Shown: positions 1 to 6,890 of the stretch, one piece after another
How the letters are laid out: each line of letters begins with the position of its first letter
How positions within the stretch are numbered: position 1 is the stretch's first letter
NCBI RefSeq assembly: GCF_000337615.1
Contig: NZ_AOII01000085.1
Span: 1-37,938 of the forward strand
Origin: Natrinema pallidum DSM 3751
Lineage (GTDB): Archaea > Halobacteriota > Halobacteria > Halobacteriales > Natrialbaceae
DNA: 37,938 nucleotides
Direction: 5' to 3'
The notes under the pieces: generated by a model
What the model saw: the letters and a program-made list of their open reading frames with translations, nothing else
Database searches by the model: none
What the model was told of the DNA's origin: nothing
Program-made: the position numbers and the translations under genes

Positions 1-24
1 CTCAGAGATGTGTATAAGAGACAG
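1..24. other. Sequencing-library adapter (Tn5/Nextera mosaic end)
   Basis: Bases 6-24 read AGATGTGTATAAGAGACAG, the 19-base mosaic end used in Tn5 tagmentation libraries, preceded by five further non-genomic bases. It is not haloarchaeal DNA. Translating across it gives the peptides MCIRDR and MYKRQ forward and VSYTHL in reverse, familiar artefacts of untrimmed adapter. Real sequence begins at about base 25, so the contig edge here is technical. Confidence 0.97.
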
Positions 25-605
25 AGCCGGTCGAGGTCCGCGACGAGGCCGCACGCGAGAGCCTCGACCTCGAGTCCGCCGAAGTGCTCGACATCGAGCG
101 GGCCGGCAGCGCCGATCGGGTTTGCGTCGACACCGGCACCTTACTCGAACACGACGAGGGAATGCTCGTGGGTTCGATGGCCCGCGGTCTGGTCTTCGTC
201 CACGGCGAAACCGCCGAATCACCATACGTCGCGTCCCGCCCGTTCCGGGTCAACGCGGGCGCGGTCCACGCCTACGTCCGCACGCCCGACGGCGGCACCA
301 AGTACCTCTCGGAGCTCCAGAGCGGCGACGAGGTCCAGGTCGTCGACCTCGAGGGCAACACTCGCGAGGCCATCGTCGGCCGCGTCAAGATCGAACAACG
401 CCCGATGTTCCGGATCGCTCTCGAGACCGAGAGCGGGGATCGGGTCGAAACCCTGCTCCAGAACGCCGAGACGATCAAGGTCGCCTCGTCGGAGGGGCGC
501 AAAGCGGTGACGGACCTCGAATCGGGCGACGAGATCCTGCTGTACTACGAGGACACGGCTCGTCACTTCGGCGAGGCCGTCGAGGAAAGCATCATCGAGA
601 AGTAA
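24..605 (+). CDS. aroB': 3-dehydroquinate synthase II, C-terminal part (5' truncated)
   Basis: This is the C-terminal 193 residues of the archaeal 3-dehydroquinate synthase (DHQS PF01959 family). It forms 3-dehydroquinate from the aldol product 2-amino-3,7-dideoxy-D-threo-hept-6-ulosonate in the archaeal entry to the shikimate pathway. Diagnostic segments are DEGMLVGSMARGL, SPYVASRPFRVNAGAVHAYV and the C-terminal ESGDEILLYYED region. Haloarchaeal family members are nearly 400 residues, so about half is missing. The gene stops at the adapter junction, so the loss is a contig-edge effect and not a biological truncation. aroD lies 520 bp downstream on the opposite strand, so the two enzymes for adjacent steps are neighbours. 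Confidence 0.93.
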   Translation, partial: EPVEVRDEAARESLDLESAEVLDIERAGSADRVCVDTGTLLEHDEGMLVGSMARGLVFVHGETAESPYVASRPFRVNAGAVHAYVRTPDGGTKYLSELQSGDEVQVVDLEGNTREAIVGRVKIEQRPMFRIALETESGDRVETLLQNAETIKVASSEGRKAVTDLESGDEILLYYEDTARHFGEAVEESIIEK

Positions 606-628
606 TATCGTCGACCGAGACAGGGGAG

Positions 629-1066
629 TCAGATGTCGTTCGTCTCCGACTCGGGCTCCATCGGTTCGAGCCGCGTCGTACACCAGTGACAGAACTGCAG
701 GTCCTCGTCGATTTCCTTTCCGCACTCGGGACAGGTCGGCCCCTCAGCGCCGCCGGTGCCGCCGGGCGAGTGGCCGAGCGCACGGAAGGTCGCGTCGATC
801 GCGGCGAACAGGGCGATAAACGAGAGGAAGAACTGTGCGATCACGTCCGTCTCTTCGGCCATGACATCCGCGTACGCGTTGATATCGCTGACGCTCGTTA
901 CCGGTCCGACAGCGGACAACTGATCGATCGGCAGGAAGACGGCACTAGCAGACAGGAAGAGGCCAGCAAAGAGGGCGGCACGGAGCCAATCTCGAACGAG
1001 GACGTGGCCTGCACCGGGCATAATCACCGAGAGACCGGCGGCGAGGAGCGCACGGAACCATGTCAT
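629..1066 (-). CDS. Small membrane protein with C-terminal zinc ribbon
   Basis: A 145-residue protein. Hydrophobic stretches at about residues 4-22 (ending in a MPGAGHVLVRDWLRAALFAG-type motif seen in small TM2-like haloarchaeal proteins), 28-48 and 78-92 suggest two or three membrane passes. They are followed by a cytosolic zinc ribbon, CPECGKE...CHWCTTRL, with a CxxC-CxxC pattern, and an acidic tail. It lies between the truncated 3-dehydroquinate synthase gene (convergent, 23 bp apart) and aroD on the same strand. A weak TATA-like GTTAAG sits 31-36 bp upstream of the ATG. Function is unknown; the architecture is common in haloarchaea. Confidence 0.8.
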   Translation of the reverse strand: MTWFRALLAAGLSVIMPGAGHVLVRDWLRAALFAGLFLSASAVFLPIDQLSAVGPVTSVSDINAYADVMAEETDVIAQFFLSFIALFAAIDATFRALGHSPGGTGGAEGPTCPECGKEIDEDLQFCHWCTTRLEPMEPESETNDI

Positions 1067-1124
1067 TGTATGTGAGAACGGTAGGGATCGGTCGTCCTTA
1101 ACATTCCGATTCTCGTTATTTTTC

Positions 1125-1799
1125 TCAGCCGAGGCGTGTCACCAGCCCCGCTAGCGTCTCGAGATCGTACTGTCCGGGCGCGGTCGCATCGGCCGGGTCG
1201 ACGGGTGCGTACCCGATTTTCGACCCGTAGACCGGGGCCACGGCCCGCGTGTGACTGCCGACATCGCCCATCGCCATCGTCGCGACGGACTCCCCGCGAG
1301 CGGTCAGTTGCTCCGTCACCGAGAGCAAGGCGAGCGTGTCGGCCGTCGATTCGGCCGTGACGGCCAGCTTCGCGACGTCGGCGTCCGTGCCCGCCTCCGT
1401 CAACGTCCGTACCATCGCCTCCCGAGGCGGGGTGCCCTCGAAATCGTGGGCCGACGCGACGATCGACACGTCCCGGTCGCGAGCGGTCTCGAGCACTGCC
1501 GCCGCCGACCCGTCCTGAATCGACTCGAGTTCGAGATCGATCGCCCCGACGGCGTCGACCGCGGTCGCCTCGGCGAGCGCCTCGAGTCGCCCCTCGGCTG
1601 CGGCCTCTCCACCCTCCCACTCGGCCCGATTGGTCGCCAGAATCGGCAACTCGCCGTCGTAGGCCTCGAGCGCGGCTAGGGGCTCGTCGGCCAGGTCCAT
1701 CCGAAATTCGATCGCGTCAGCGTGCTCGCGGGCCGCGGGCTCGTCGGTGAGCGCGGCCGTCGACGCTGCGAGGACGAACGAGTCGAACTGTAGTTCCAT
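1125..1799 (-). CDS. aroD: 3-dehydroquinate dehydratase, type I
   Basis: A 224-residue class I dehydroquinase, which dehydrates 3-dehydroquinate to 3-dehydroshikimate through a Schiff base. The substrate-binding EFRMDL segment is at residues 31-36. The general base His118 lies in SAHDFEGTPP and the Schiff-base Lys144 in DVAKLAV. The frame stays open upstream to 1952, but ATG at 1799 (MELQFDSFVL) matches the family N-terminus, and a TATA-like TTTTT lies 27-31 bp upstream, fitting a leaderless mRNA. Length is normal for the short haloarchaeal form. The gene sits near the preceding-step enzyme at the window edge. Confidence 0.95.
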   Translation of the reverse strand: MELQFDSFVLAASTAALTDEPAAREHADAIEFRMDLADEPLAALEAYDGELPILATNRAEWEGGEAAAEGRLEALAEATAVDAVGAIDLELESIQDGSAAAVLETARDRDVSIVASAHDFEGTPPREAMVRTLTEAGTDADVAKLAVTAESTADTLALLSVTEQLTARGESVATMAMGDVGSHTRAVAPVYGSKIGYAPVDPADATAPGQYDLETLAGLVTRLG

Positions 1800-1824
1800 T
1801 GGGACCAACTGCGAGCGAGCGCGG

Positions 1825-1832
1825 CAAAAACG
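1825..1832 (-). promoter_or_regulatory. TATA-like element of aroD
   Basis: The minus strand reads CGTTTTTG here. The T-run is 27-31 bp before the aroD ATG, the usual TATA-to-start distance for leaderless haloarchaeal genes. It supports the short start at 1799. Confidence 0.55.
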
Positions 1833-1869
1833 ATATCGGTCCGGCGAATACCTGCGGCGAGCGCCGTCC

Positions 1870-2850
1870 TTACGCCATCCCGATGGTCTCCTCGGCCTCG
1901 AGGAGTTCGTGGTAGCGGTTCCGGATCGTGACTTCGGAGATGTCGGCGACATCGGAGACGGCGGCCTGGGTGGTCTTCTCGTTGGTCAGCAGTGCGGCGG
2001 CGTAGACCGCGGCGGCCGCGAGGCCGACCGGCGACTTGCCGGAGTGGACGCCCTTCTCCTTGGCGTTCTGGAGCAGCGAGCGCGCGCGGTGTTCGGCCTC
2101 GTCGGAGAGTTCCAGTCCCGAGGCGAAACGAGGGACGTAGCTCTCGGGGTCGGCCGGCTGGACCTCGAGACCGAGTTCACGGACCACGTAGCGGTAGGTG
2201 CGTGCGATCTCGTTTTTCTCGACGCGGGAGACGTCGGCGATCTCGTCGAGACTGCGGGGGACGCCGGCCTGACGGGCGGCGGCGTAGACACAGGCCGTCG
2301 AGACGCCCTCGATGGAGCGGCCGGGGAGGAGGTCCTCGTCGAGCGCGCGGCGGTAGATGACGCTGGCCGTTTCGCGGACGTTCGTCGGGAGACCAAGCGC
2401 GGACGCCATGCGGTCGATCTCGCCCAGCGCCTGTTTGAGGTTGCGCTCCTTGGAGTCGCGGGTACGGAAGCGCTCGTTCCACTTGCGCAGGCGCTGCATC
2501 TTCTCGCGCTGGCGCGAGCCAAGCGAGTTGCCGTAGGCGTCCTTGTTGCGCCAGTCGATGTTCGTCGAGAGCCCCTTGTCGTGCATCGTGTTCGTCGTGG
2601 GCGCGCCCACGCGGGACTTCTCGTTTTTCTCGGCGGCGTCGAACGCGCGCCACTCGGGGCCGCGGTCGACGGAATCCTCCTCGACGACCAGTCCGCAGTC
2701 CTCACAGACGGTCTCGCCGTGTTCGTCGTCGACGACGAGATTGCCCGCACACTCGGGACAGGCCAGGTCCTGCTCCTCGCTTTCGGTCTCCTGTTCGTTC
2801 GTTTCGGGTTCGCTACGTCGTACTCTCGTGTTCGATGGTGCGTTAGTCAT
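1870..2850 (-). CDS. tfb: Transcription initiation factor IIB (TFB)
   Basis: A 326-residue archaeal TFB, which bridges TATA-bound TBP and RNA polymerase. The N-terminal zinc ribbon has Cys31, Cys34, Cys49 and Cys52 (ACPECAG, CEDCGLV). The B-finger/linker carries GPEWRAF and HDKGLSTNIDW. Two cyclin-like repeats follow (about 125-215 and 225-315), ending in the DNA-binding helix TIRNRYHELLE that reads the BRE. The ATG at 2850 gives MTNAPSNTRV with an acidic linker typical of halophiles; an in-frame start 12 codons earlier is less likely. Haloarchaea carry many TFB paralogs, so which one this is cannot be told here. A weak T-run lies 34-40 bp upstream. Confidence 0.96.
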   Translation of the reverse strand: MTNAPSNTRVRRSEPETNEQETESEEQDLACPECAGNLVVDDEHGETVCEDCGLVVEEDSVDRGPEWRAFDAAEKNEKSRVGAPTTNTMHDKGLSTNIDWRNKDAYGNSLGSRQREKMQRLRKWNERFRTRDSKERNLKQALGEIDRMASALGLPTNVRETASVIYRRALDEDLLPGRSIEGVSTACVYAAARQAGVPRSLDEIADVSRVEKNEIARTYRYVVRELGLEVQPADPESYVPRFASGLELSDEAEHRARSLLQNAKEKGVHSGKSPVGLAAAAVYAAALLTNEKTTQAAVSDVADISEVTIRNRYHELLEAEETIGMA

Positions 2851-3069
2851 ACGATGGCGATTGCTGCCCGGCCGAACCGATCGCAAAAGCCCGGACGGTT
2901 CCGTTACCTCCCACGTTCAGAGACTCGAGGGTTAAGGGTTTCGGAATCTCAATCCCATATCCCGCGAAAACCAGTAATTCGGGCGAAAGAGCATGATGGA
3001 TAGAAACATTGAAGCAATGGAACCGGTCGGAAACGCAGTCCCCAAATCGGTCCCCGCCAAACGACCGGT

Positions 3070-3594
3070 ATGGACCTCGCAGTCGGAAGCACGAATCCCG
3101 TCAAGATCGACGCGGTCGAACGAACGCTCGAGCGCTACGAGCCGACCGTGACCGCCGTCGACGTGGATTCCGGCGTGGCCGAACAGCCGCGGTCGATCGA
3201 CGAGACCGTCACCGGTGCGGAGAACCGTGCCCGGCGAGCGCTCGCGGCGACCGACGCCGACTACGGGGTGGGACTCGAGGGTGGCGTCGCTCGGCTGGAC
3301 GGGACGCCGGGACTGTCCCTGATTATGTGGGGGGCCGTGACGGACGGCGACCGAACGGCGCGGGGCGGTGGGCCGACGCTGCGTCTCCCCGACGGGATCG
3401 CGGAACGAGTCGCCGACGGGGCCGAGCTGGGACCGGTAATGGACGACCGCCTCGGTACCGACGGTATCGCCGAGGCCGACGGTGCTGCAGGCGTACTCAC
3501 GGACGGGCTGACGGACCGAACACAAGCGCTCGGCGAGGCCGTTGCGTCCGCGTTCGGACCGTTCGTCACGAATTACTACGACGGCGACGGCTGA
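3070..3594 (+). CDS. DUF84 family inosine/xanthosine triphosphatase (YjjX-like)
   Basis: A 174-residue member of the DUF84/YjjX family in the Maf/HAM1 superfamily. These enzymes hydrolyse ITP and XTP to keep deaminated purines out of nucleic acids. The N-terminal phosphate-binding motif GSTNPVK is at residues 6-12, and the middle carries the family signature GLEGGV with a following Trp. The length is normal. ATG at 3070 opens directly on the family N-terminus MDLAVGSTN. It is transcribed away from tfb, with a 219-bp intergenic region shared by both. Family assignment is firm; substrate preference is inferred from the family. Confidence 0.88.
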   Translation: MDLAVGSTNPVKIDAVERTLERYEPTVTAVDVDSGVAEQPRSIDETVTGAENRARRALAATDADYGVGLEGGVARLDGTPGLSLIMWGAVTDGDRTARGGGPTLRLPDGIAERVADGAELGPVMDDRLGTDGIAEADGAAGVLTDGLTDRTQALGEAVASAFGPFVTNYYDGDG

Positions 3595-3680
3595 TCGTCA
3601 CCGGGATGCGATCGACACCTGAACCGGCCGGTCGAACCCCGCGTCCGACACGGTCACGGACAAACGACACTCACGAATGG

Positions 3681-3690
3681 GTATATATTA
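3681..3690 (+). promoter_or_regulatory. Strong TATA box for a leader RNA upstream of the small wHTH gene
   Basis: GTATATATTA in an otherwise GC-rich stretch is one of the best TATA matches in the window. A transcript should start near 3710-3715, about 105 nt before the next ATG at 3819. That implies an unusually long 5' leader, or a separate small RNA, in an organism that mostly uses leaderless mRNAs. Confidence 0.6.
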
Positions 3691-3709
3691 ACCTGCCGTA
3701 CCAACGAAA

Positions 3710-3751
3710 GCTTTCCGCTCGGTTATTCATCTCTTACTCCCGACGGAAAGC
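3710..3751 (+). ncRNA. Candidate structured leader/hairpin
   Basis: GCTTTCCG (3710-3717) and CGGAAAGC (3744-3751) form a perfect 8-bp stem closing a 26-nt loop. The 5' arm falls where transcription from the 3681-3690 TATA box should begin. A second short palindrome, GGTTAACC, follows at about 3764-3771. It may be a 5' leader structure for the 3819 gene or an independent small RNA. Chance cannot be ruled out without transcript data or comparison with relatives. Confidence 0.35.
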
Positions 3752-3818
3752 GCATGACGGCGGCGGGTTAACCGCGCGTACCAAACCCCCTAAGGGTATT
3801 CCTGTCGTCCGATCGTGT

Positions 3819-4052
3819 ATGAGCACTGCAATGGCCCCCGACCTCACGAGCAAGCAACGGCGGATTCTGGAGTACCTCCGGAACAATGCAGCGACGAAGA
3901 CGTACTTCAAATCCCGCCTCATCGGCAACGAGCTCGGTATGACGGCGAAAGAGGTCGGCTCGAACATCACCGCCCTTCAGGAGGGCGACTACGATATCGA
4001 GATCGAAAAATGGGGCTACTCCTCGAGCACGACCTGGAAAGTCGATACGTAA
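3819..4052 (+). CDS. Small winged-helix-like protein (DUF7123-type)
   Basis: A 77-residue protein whose sequence reads as a compact helix-turn-helix. LTSKQRRILEYLRNNA is a typical first helix. SRLIGNELGMTAKEVGSNI is a recognition-helix-like segment, and the C-terminus IEKWGYSSSTTWKVDT is a probable beta wing. It matches what I know of a small conserved haloarchaeal family, but no target is known. ATG at 3819 (MSTAMAPDLT) is chosen over longer readings because upstream codons look non-coding and Arg-rich. A strong TATA box at 3681 and a hairpin-forming leader precede it; a weaker element near 3790 could drive a leaderless form. Confidence 0.8.
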   Translation: MSTAMAPDLTSKQRRILEYLRNNAATKTYFKSRLIGNELGMTAKEVGSNITALQEGDYDIEIEKWGYSSSTTWKVDT

Positions 4053-4166
4053 CTCCGCGGTGGCGACGCAGTGGACGCTGCTCGTATTTTACCGATCGTC
4101 AGGAGTAGCCAGCGACGGCCGTCGCGACGCCGAACGCTCTTTTCTCACGAGCCCCAGTATCGGGAT

Positions 4167-4823
4167 ATGACGACGGTACTGTTCGATATGGATGGCGTCA
4201 TCCTCGAGGGGCCGCGGACCGACCCCCAGGTGTACGCTGCCGCCGCCGACGCAGCGCTTGCCGATCTGGGGGCCGACCCGACGCCGGCCCAGCGTCGCGG
4301 CGTTCGCACTCACGATCACGAACGGATCAAGACGCACTGCCGCGAACTCGGGATCGATCCCGACCGGTTCTGGAAACTGAAGGAAACGCACGCCTCGAAG
4401 GGGACCCACGACCGGCTCCGGTCAGGGGAGCGCGGCATCTACGACGATATCGATGCGATTCGCGACCTCGGTGACCGGACGGCGATCGGCCTCGTCACCA
4501 ACAACCGCCACGAGACGGCCGCGTTCGTCGCCGACTACGTCGGGTTCGACTTCGACATCGTCCGCGGTCGAGACCCCACGTTCGAGGGCTACGAGCGGCG
4601 CAAACCCGATCCGTATTATATCGACGACGCGCTCGACGCCCTCGGCGTCACCGACGGCATCTACGTCGGCGATTCCCCGACGGACGTAACGGCCGGCCGA
4701 GCGGCCGGCCTCGAGACCGCGTTCCTCCGGCGGCCACACAATCGCGACCGGGAGCGGCCACGGAACGCGACACACGAACTCGCATCGCTGGCCGACGTGT
4801 CCTCACTCGTCGGACCGGAGTAA
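4167..4823 (+). CDS. HAD-superfamily phosphatase
   Basis: A 218-residue haloacid dehalogenase-type hydrolase. Motif I FDMDGV is at residues 6-11, with Asp7 the nucleophile and Asp9 the acid/base. An alpha-helical cap follows (about 20-90). Motif II is VTNN, motif III the Lys of RRKPDPYY, and motif IV GDSPTD. The layout resembles phosphoglycolate phosphatase/beta-phosphoglucomutase-like HADs, dephosphorylating a small sugar phosphate. The substrate cannot be read from sequence. A RuBP phosphatase role in pentose catabolism is conceivable because the window encodes other steps of that route, but this gene is 16 kb away from them. ATG at 4167 is set by the motif position, with a T-rich element 24-30 bp upstream. 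Confidence 0.88.
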   Translation: MTTVLFDMDGVILEGPRTDPQVYAAAADAALADLGADPTPAQRRGVRTHDHERIKTHCRELGIDPDRFWKLKETHASKGTHDRLRSGERGIYDDIDAIRDLGDRTAIGLVTNNRHETAAFVADYVGFDFDIVRGRDPTFEGYERRKPDPYYIDDALDALGVTDGIYVGDSPTDVTAGRAAGLETAFLRRPHNRDRERPRNATHELASLADVSSLVGPE

Positions 4824-4850
4824 GATGCTCTTACAGCGGGAGCCACCGGC

Positions 4851-5468
4851 TTAGCCCTCGTACGTGAGGAACTGATCCGCGTTCCGGGCGAGCGCTCGAG
4901 CCCGGTCGCCGAACGAATCCGCGTGGCGGACGACCAGCACCAGCACCGTTTCCGGCCGTTCGACCGCGTAGCCGTCATCGCGAGAGAGCAGGCCGGCCTC
5001 CTCGAGTTCGCCGGCGTACTTGCTCACCGTCGGTGCCGAGACGTCGAGGGCCGCGGCGAGGTCGCCGGCAGTGGTCTCGGAGTTCAAGAGGAGTTCGATC
5101 AGCATGCCGCGGGGCGTCTCCCGGCGGAGGTATCCCAGGGCCCGCTTCTCGAAATCGTCGAAGCGGCCGGCGGTAACGAACCGCTTGTAGTCGCCGTCGC
5201 GATAGCGCTCGATCGCACCGACGTCCTCGAGTCGCCGCAAGTGGTGTTGGGTTTCGCCGGTCCCGAGTTGGAGGTCGTCGCGGATCTTGGAGAAGTGCGC
5301 GCCGGGCGTCGTCGAGAGATACCCCGCGATCGCGTCGCGAGCGTCGCTTTCGCCCGTGTCAGCGGCCGCTGCGTCCGCGCGGCCGACCAGGGGAGAAGCA
5401 GCACCGAGAGCGGCGAATCGGCGCAGGGTCGCTCGTTTGTCGTCGTCGACCCCATCGGGCGATGTCAT
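4851..5468 (-). CDS. Tandem winged-helix transcriptional regulator with Tat-like N-terminus
   Basis: A 205-residue protein with two winged-helix domains. The first (about 50-100) has GAHFSKIRDDLQLGTGETQHHL and RFVTAGRF. The second (about 110-170) has TAGDLAAALDVSAPTVSKYA. A paralog with the same layout is at 15956-16483. Unlike that paralog, this protein begins with about 40 extra residues containing a twin-arginine and small hydrophobic stretch, TLRRFAALGAASPLVG (14-29), which resembles a Tat signal or short membrane anchor. That would be odd for a DNA-binding protein. The promoter region holds repeated ACCCGTAA sequences that may be an operator. The ligand and targets are unknown. Confidence 0.85.
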   Translation of the reverse strand: MTSPDGVDDDKRATLRRFAALGAASPLVGRADAAAADTGESDARDAIAGYLSTTPGAHFSKIRDDLQLGTGETQHHLRRLEDVGAIERYRDGDYKRFVTAGRFDDFEKRALGYLRRETPRGMLIELLLNSETTAGDLAAALDVSAPTVSKYAGELEEAGLLSRDDGYAVERPETVLVLVVRHADSFGDRARALARNADQFLTYEG

Positions 5469-5479
5469 AGCTACCTACT

Positions 5480-5502
5480 ACCCGTAACGGGACGACCCGT
5501 AA
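5480..5502. promoter_or_regulatory. Candidate operator: direct and inverted repeats in the regulator's promoter
   Basis: ACCCGTAA occurs at 5480-5487 and again at 5495-5502, spaced 15 bp. The first copy is also part of the perfect inverted repeat CCCGT-A-ACGGG (5481-5491). They lie between the TATA-like GTTTTAC (minus strand, 5499-5505) and the start codon at 5468, where binding would block transcription. Autoregulation by the encoded winged-helix protein is an inference. Confidence 0.4.
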
Positions 5503-5540
5503 AACAGGTTTCGCTCCCCGTTGTGCACCGACTACGATCG

Positions 5541-5557
5541 GTTAGTCAGGTACTAAC
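5541..5557. repeat. 6-bp inverted repeat between the SPFH gene and the regulator
   Basis: GTTAGT (5541-5546) and ACTAAC (5552-5557) are perfect arms around a 5-nt loop. The site lies 36-50 bp upstream of the regulator's TATA-like element and about 85 bp beyond the stop of the SPFH gene. It could be an upstream regulatory site or a weak transcript-end hairpin. The short arms make a chance occurrence possible. Confidence 0.3.
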
Positions 5558-5639
5558 GAGCGTGGCAGCCGACCCATTGCCGGGGCCTCGAGCAAAAATT
5601 GAAGTCGGGAACGCGTCGAGACTGCTGCCGACCGACCGA

Positions 5640-6818
5640 TCAGTCGCCCGTGGACGACCCGTCCTCGTCGGCCGACATCTCGGTGCCGCCGTCGGCCTGA
5701 CTCTGGAAGTCCTGATCCATCTCCTCGATGACTTCGTCGGGGTCGGATATCTCGGCCGGGTCCTTCCCCTCCTTGATCGCCTGGGCTTCCTGTTCCATCG
5801 CTTCGACGTCCATATCCGCTTCCTGGTCGATCTCGCCGATGATCTCGGCGATGTCGTCCAATCCGATCAGTTCGCGCGTCTCGTCGTCGAACTCGCGGCT
5901 CTCGAGTTCGTGGCCGTCCGCCTCGACGTCGCTGCCCGAGAGGTGCTTGCCGTAGCGGCCGACCAGCGAGGTGAGTTCCTGGGGCATGACGAACGTCGTC
6001 GATTCGCCCTGGCCGATGTCGGCCAGCGTCTCCATCCCCTTGTCGATGACCGCGCGTTCGCCCATCGATTCTGCCGAGCGGGCGCGCAGGACGGTCGAAA
6101 TCGCGTCACCCTGTGCTTCGAGGATCTGGCTCTGCTTTTCACCCTGGGCGCGGATGATCTCGCTCTGTTTGTCACCTTCCGCCTTCTCGACGGCGCTGCG
6201 GCGTTCACCCTGCGCCTCGAGAATCATGGCGCGGCGTTTCCGCTCGGCGGAGGTCTGTTGCTCCATCGCGCGCTGGACGTCCTTCGAGGGGTTGACCTCG
6301 CGGACCTCGACGCTCTCGACGCGGATACCCCACTCGTCGGTGGGTTCGTCGAGTTCCTCGCGGATGCGGGCGTTGATTTCCTGGCGCTTGTTCAGCGTGT
6401 CGTCCAGTTCCATGTCACCCAGTACGGCGCGCAGGGTGGTCTGGGCGAGGTTCGAGACGGCTTTCTTGTAGTCGTCGACCTGCAGGAACGCCTTCTTGGC
6501 GTCCATCACTTTGATGTAGACGACGGCGTCGGCGGTCACCGGCGAGTTGTCGCGGGTGATCGCTTCCTGCCGGGGCACGTCCAGCGTCTGCGTTCGCATG
6601 TCGAACGCGTACGTGTTCGAGACGAACGGCGGGACGAAATTGATCCCCGGCTCGAGCAGTTTGCGATACTCGCCGAAGACGGTCAGGGCGCGTTTCTCGT
6701 AGGCATCGACGATTTCGATCGCGCTGAGCAACGCGACGATGACGACGACGAGGACGAGGGCACCGACGAGCAACAGCGCACCGCCGGCGGTTTGCATTGG
6801 GAACAGTTGGACCACCAT
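5640..6818 (-). CDS. Stomatin/prohibitin-like SPFH (Band 7) membrane protein
   Basis: A 392-residue protein. An N-terminal membrane anchor (about 10-35) is followed by a Band 7/SPFH domain (about 35-200) with the typical YEKRALTVFGEYRKLLEPGINF and VTADAVVYIKV segments. A long charged coiled coil follows (about 190-260) with repeated EAQGE/RAQGEK units, then a strongly acidic tail. Such proteins oligomerise into membrane rings or microdomains and are partnered by NfeD proteins, as with the gene 72 bp upstream here. The halophilic acidic tail makes it longer than bacterial homologs. A TATA-like TTTT lies 26-29 bp before ATG 6818, so it may have its own promoter besides read-through from nfeD. 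Confidence 0.93.
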   Translation of the reverse strand: MVVQLFPMQTAGGALLLVGALVLVVVIVALLSAIEIVDAYEKRALTVFGEYRKLLEPGINFVPPFVSNTYAFDMRTQTLDVPRQEAITRDNSPVTADAVVYIKVMDAKKAFLQVDDYKKAVSNLAQTTLRAVLGDMELDDTLNKRQEINARIREELDEPTDEWGIRVESVEVREVNPSKDVQRAMEQQTSAERKRRAMILEAQGERRSAVEKAEGDKQSEIIRAQGEKQSQILEAQGDAISTVLRARSAESMGERAVIDKGMETLADIGQGESTTFVMPQELTSLVGRYGKHLSGSDVEADGHELESREFDDETRELIGLDDIAEIIGEIDQEADMDVEAMEQEAQAIKEGKDPAEISDPDEVIEEMDQDFQSQADGGTEMSADEDGSSTGD

Positions 6819-6841
6819 ATTTCGGCCTTACGGCGGTGGGG

Positions 6842-6848
6842 AGAAAAG
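6842..6848 (-). promoter_or_regulatory. TATA-like element of the SPFH gene
   Basis: The minus strand reads GCTTTTC. Its T-run is 26-29 bp upstream of ATG 6818, supporting that start and a promoter internal to the nfeD-SPFH pair. Confidence 0.45.
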
Positions 6849-6890
6849 CGTTCCCTTGTCTCGACAACATTTGGGGGCCGCTCGCGTTTC

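Noticed and set aside
8-1075. 355-codon + strand frame beginning MCIRDR
   Set aside because: It begins in the sequencing adapter, is Arg-rich and low in protein-like features, and runs antisense to the zinc-ribbon gene and out of frame with 3-dehydroquinate synthase.
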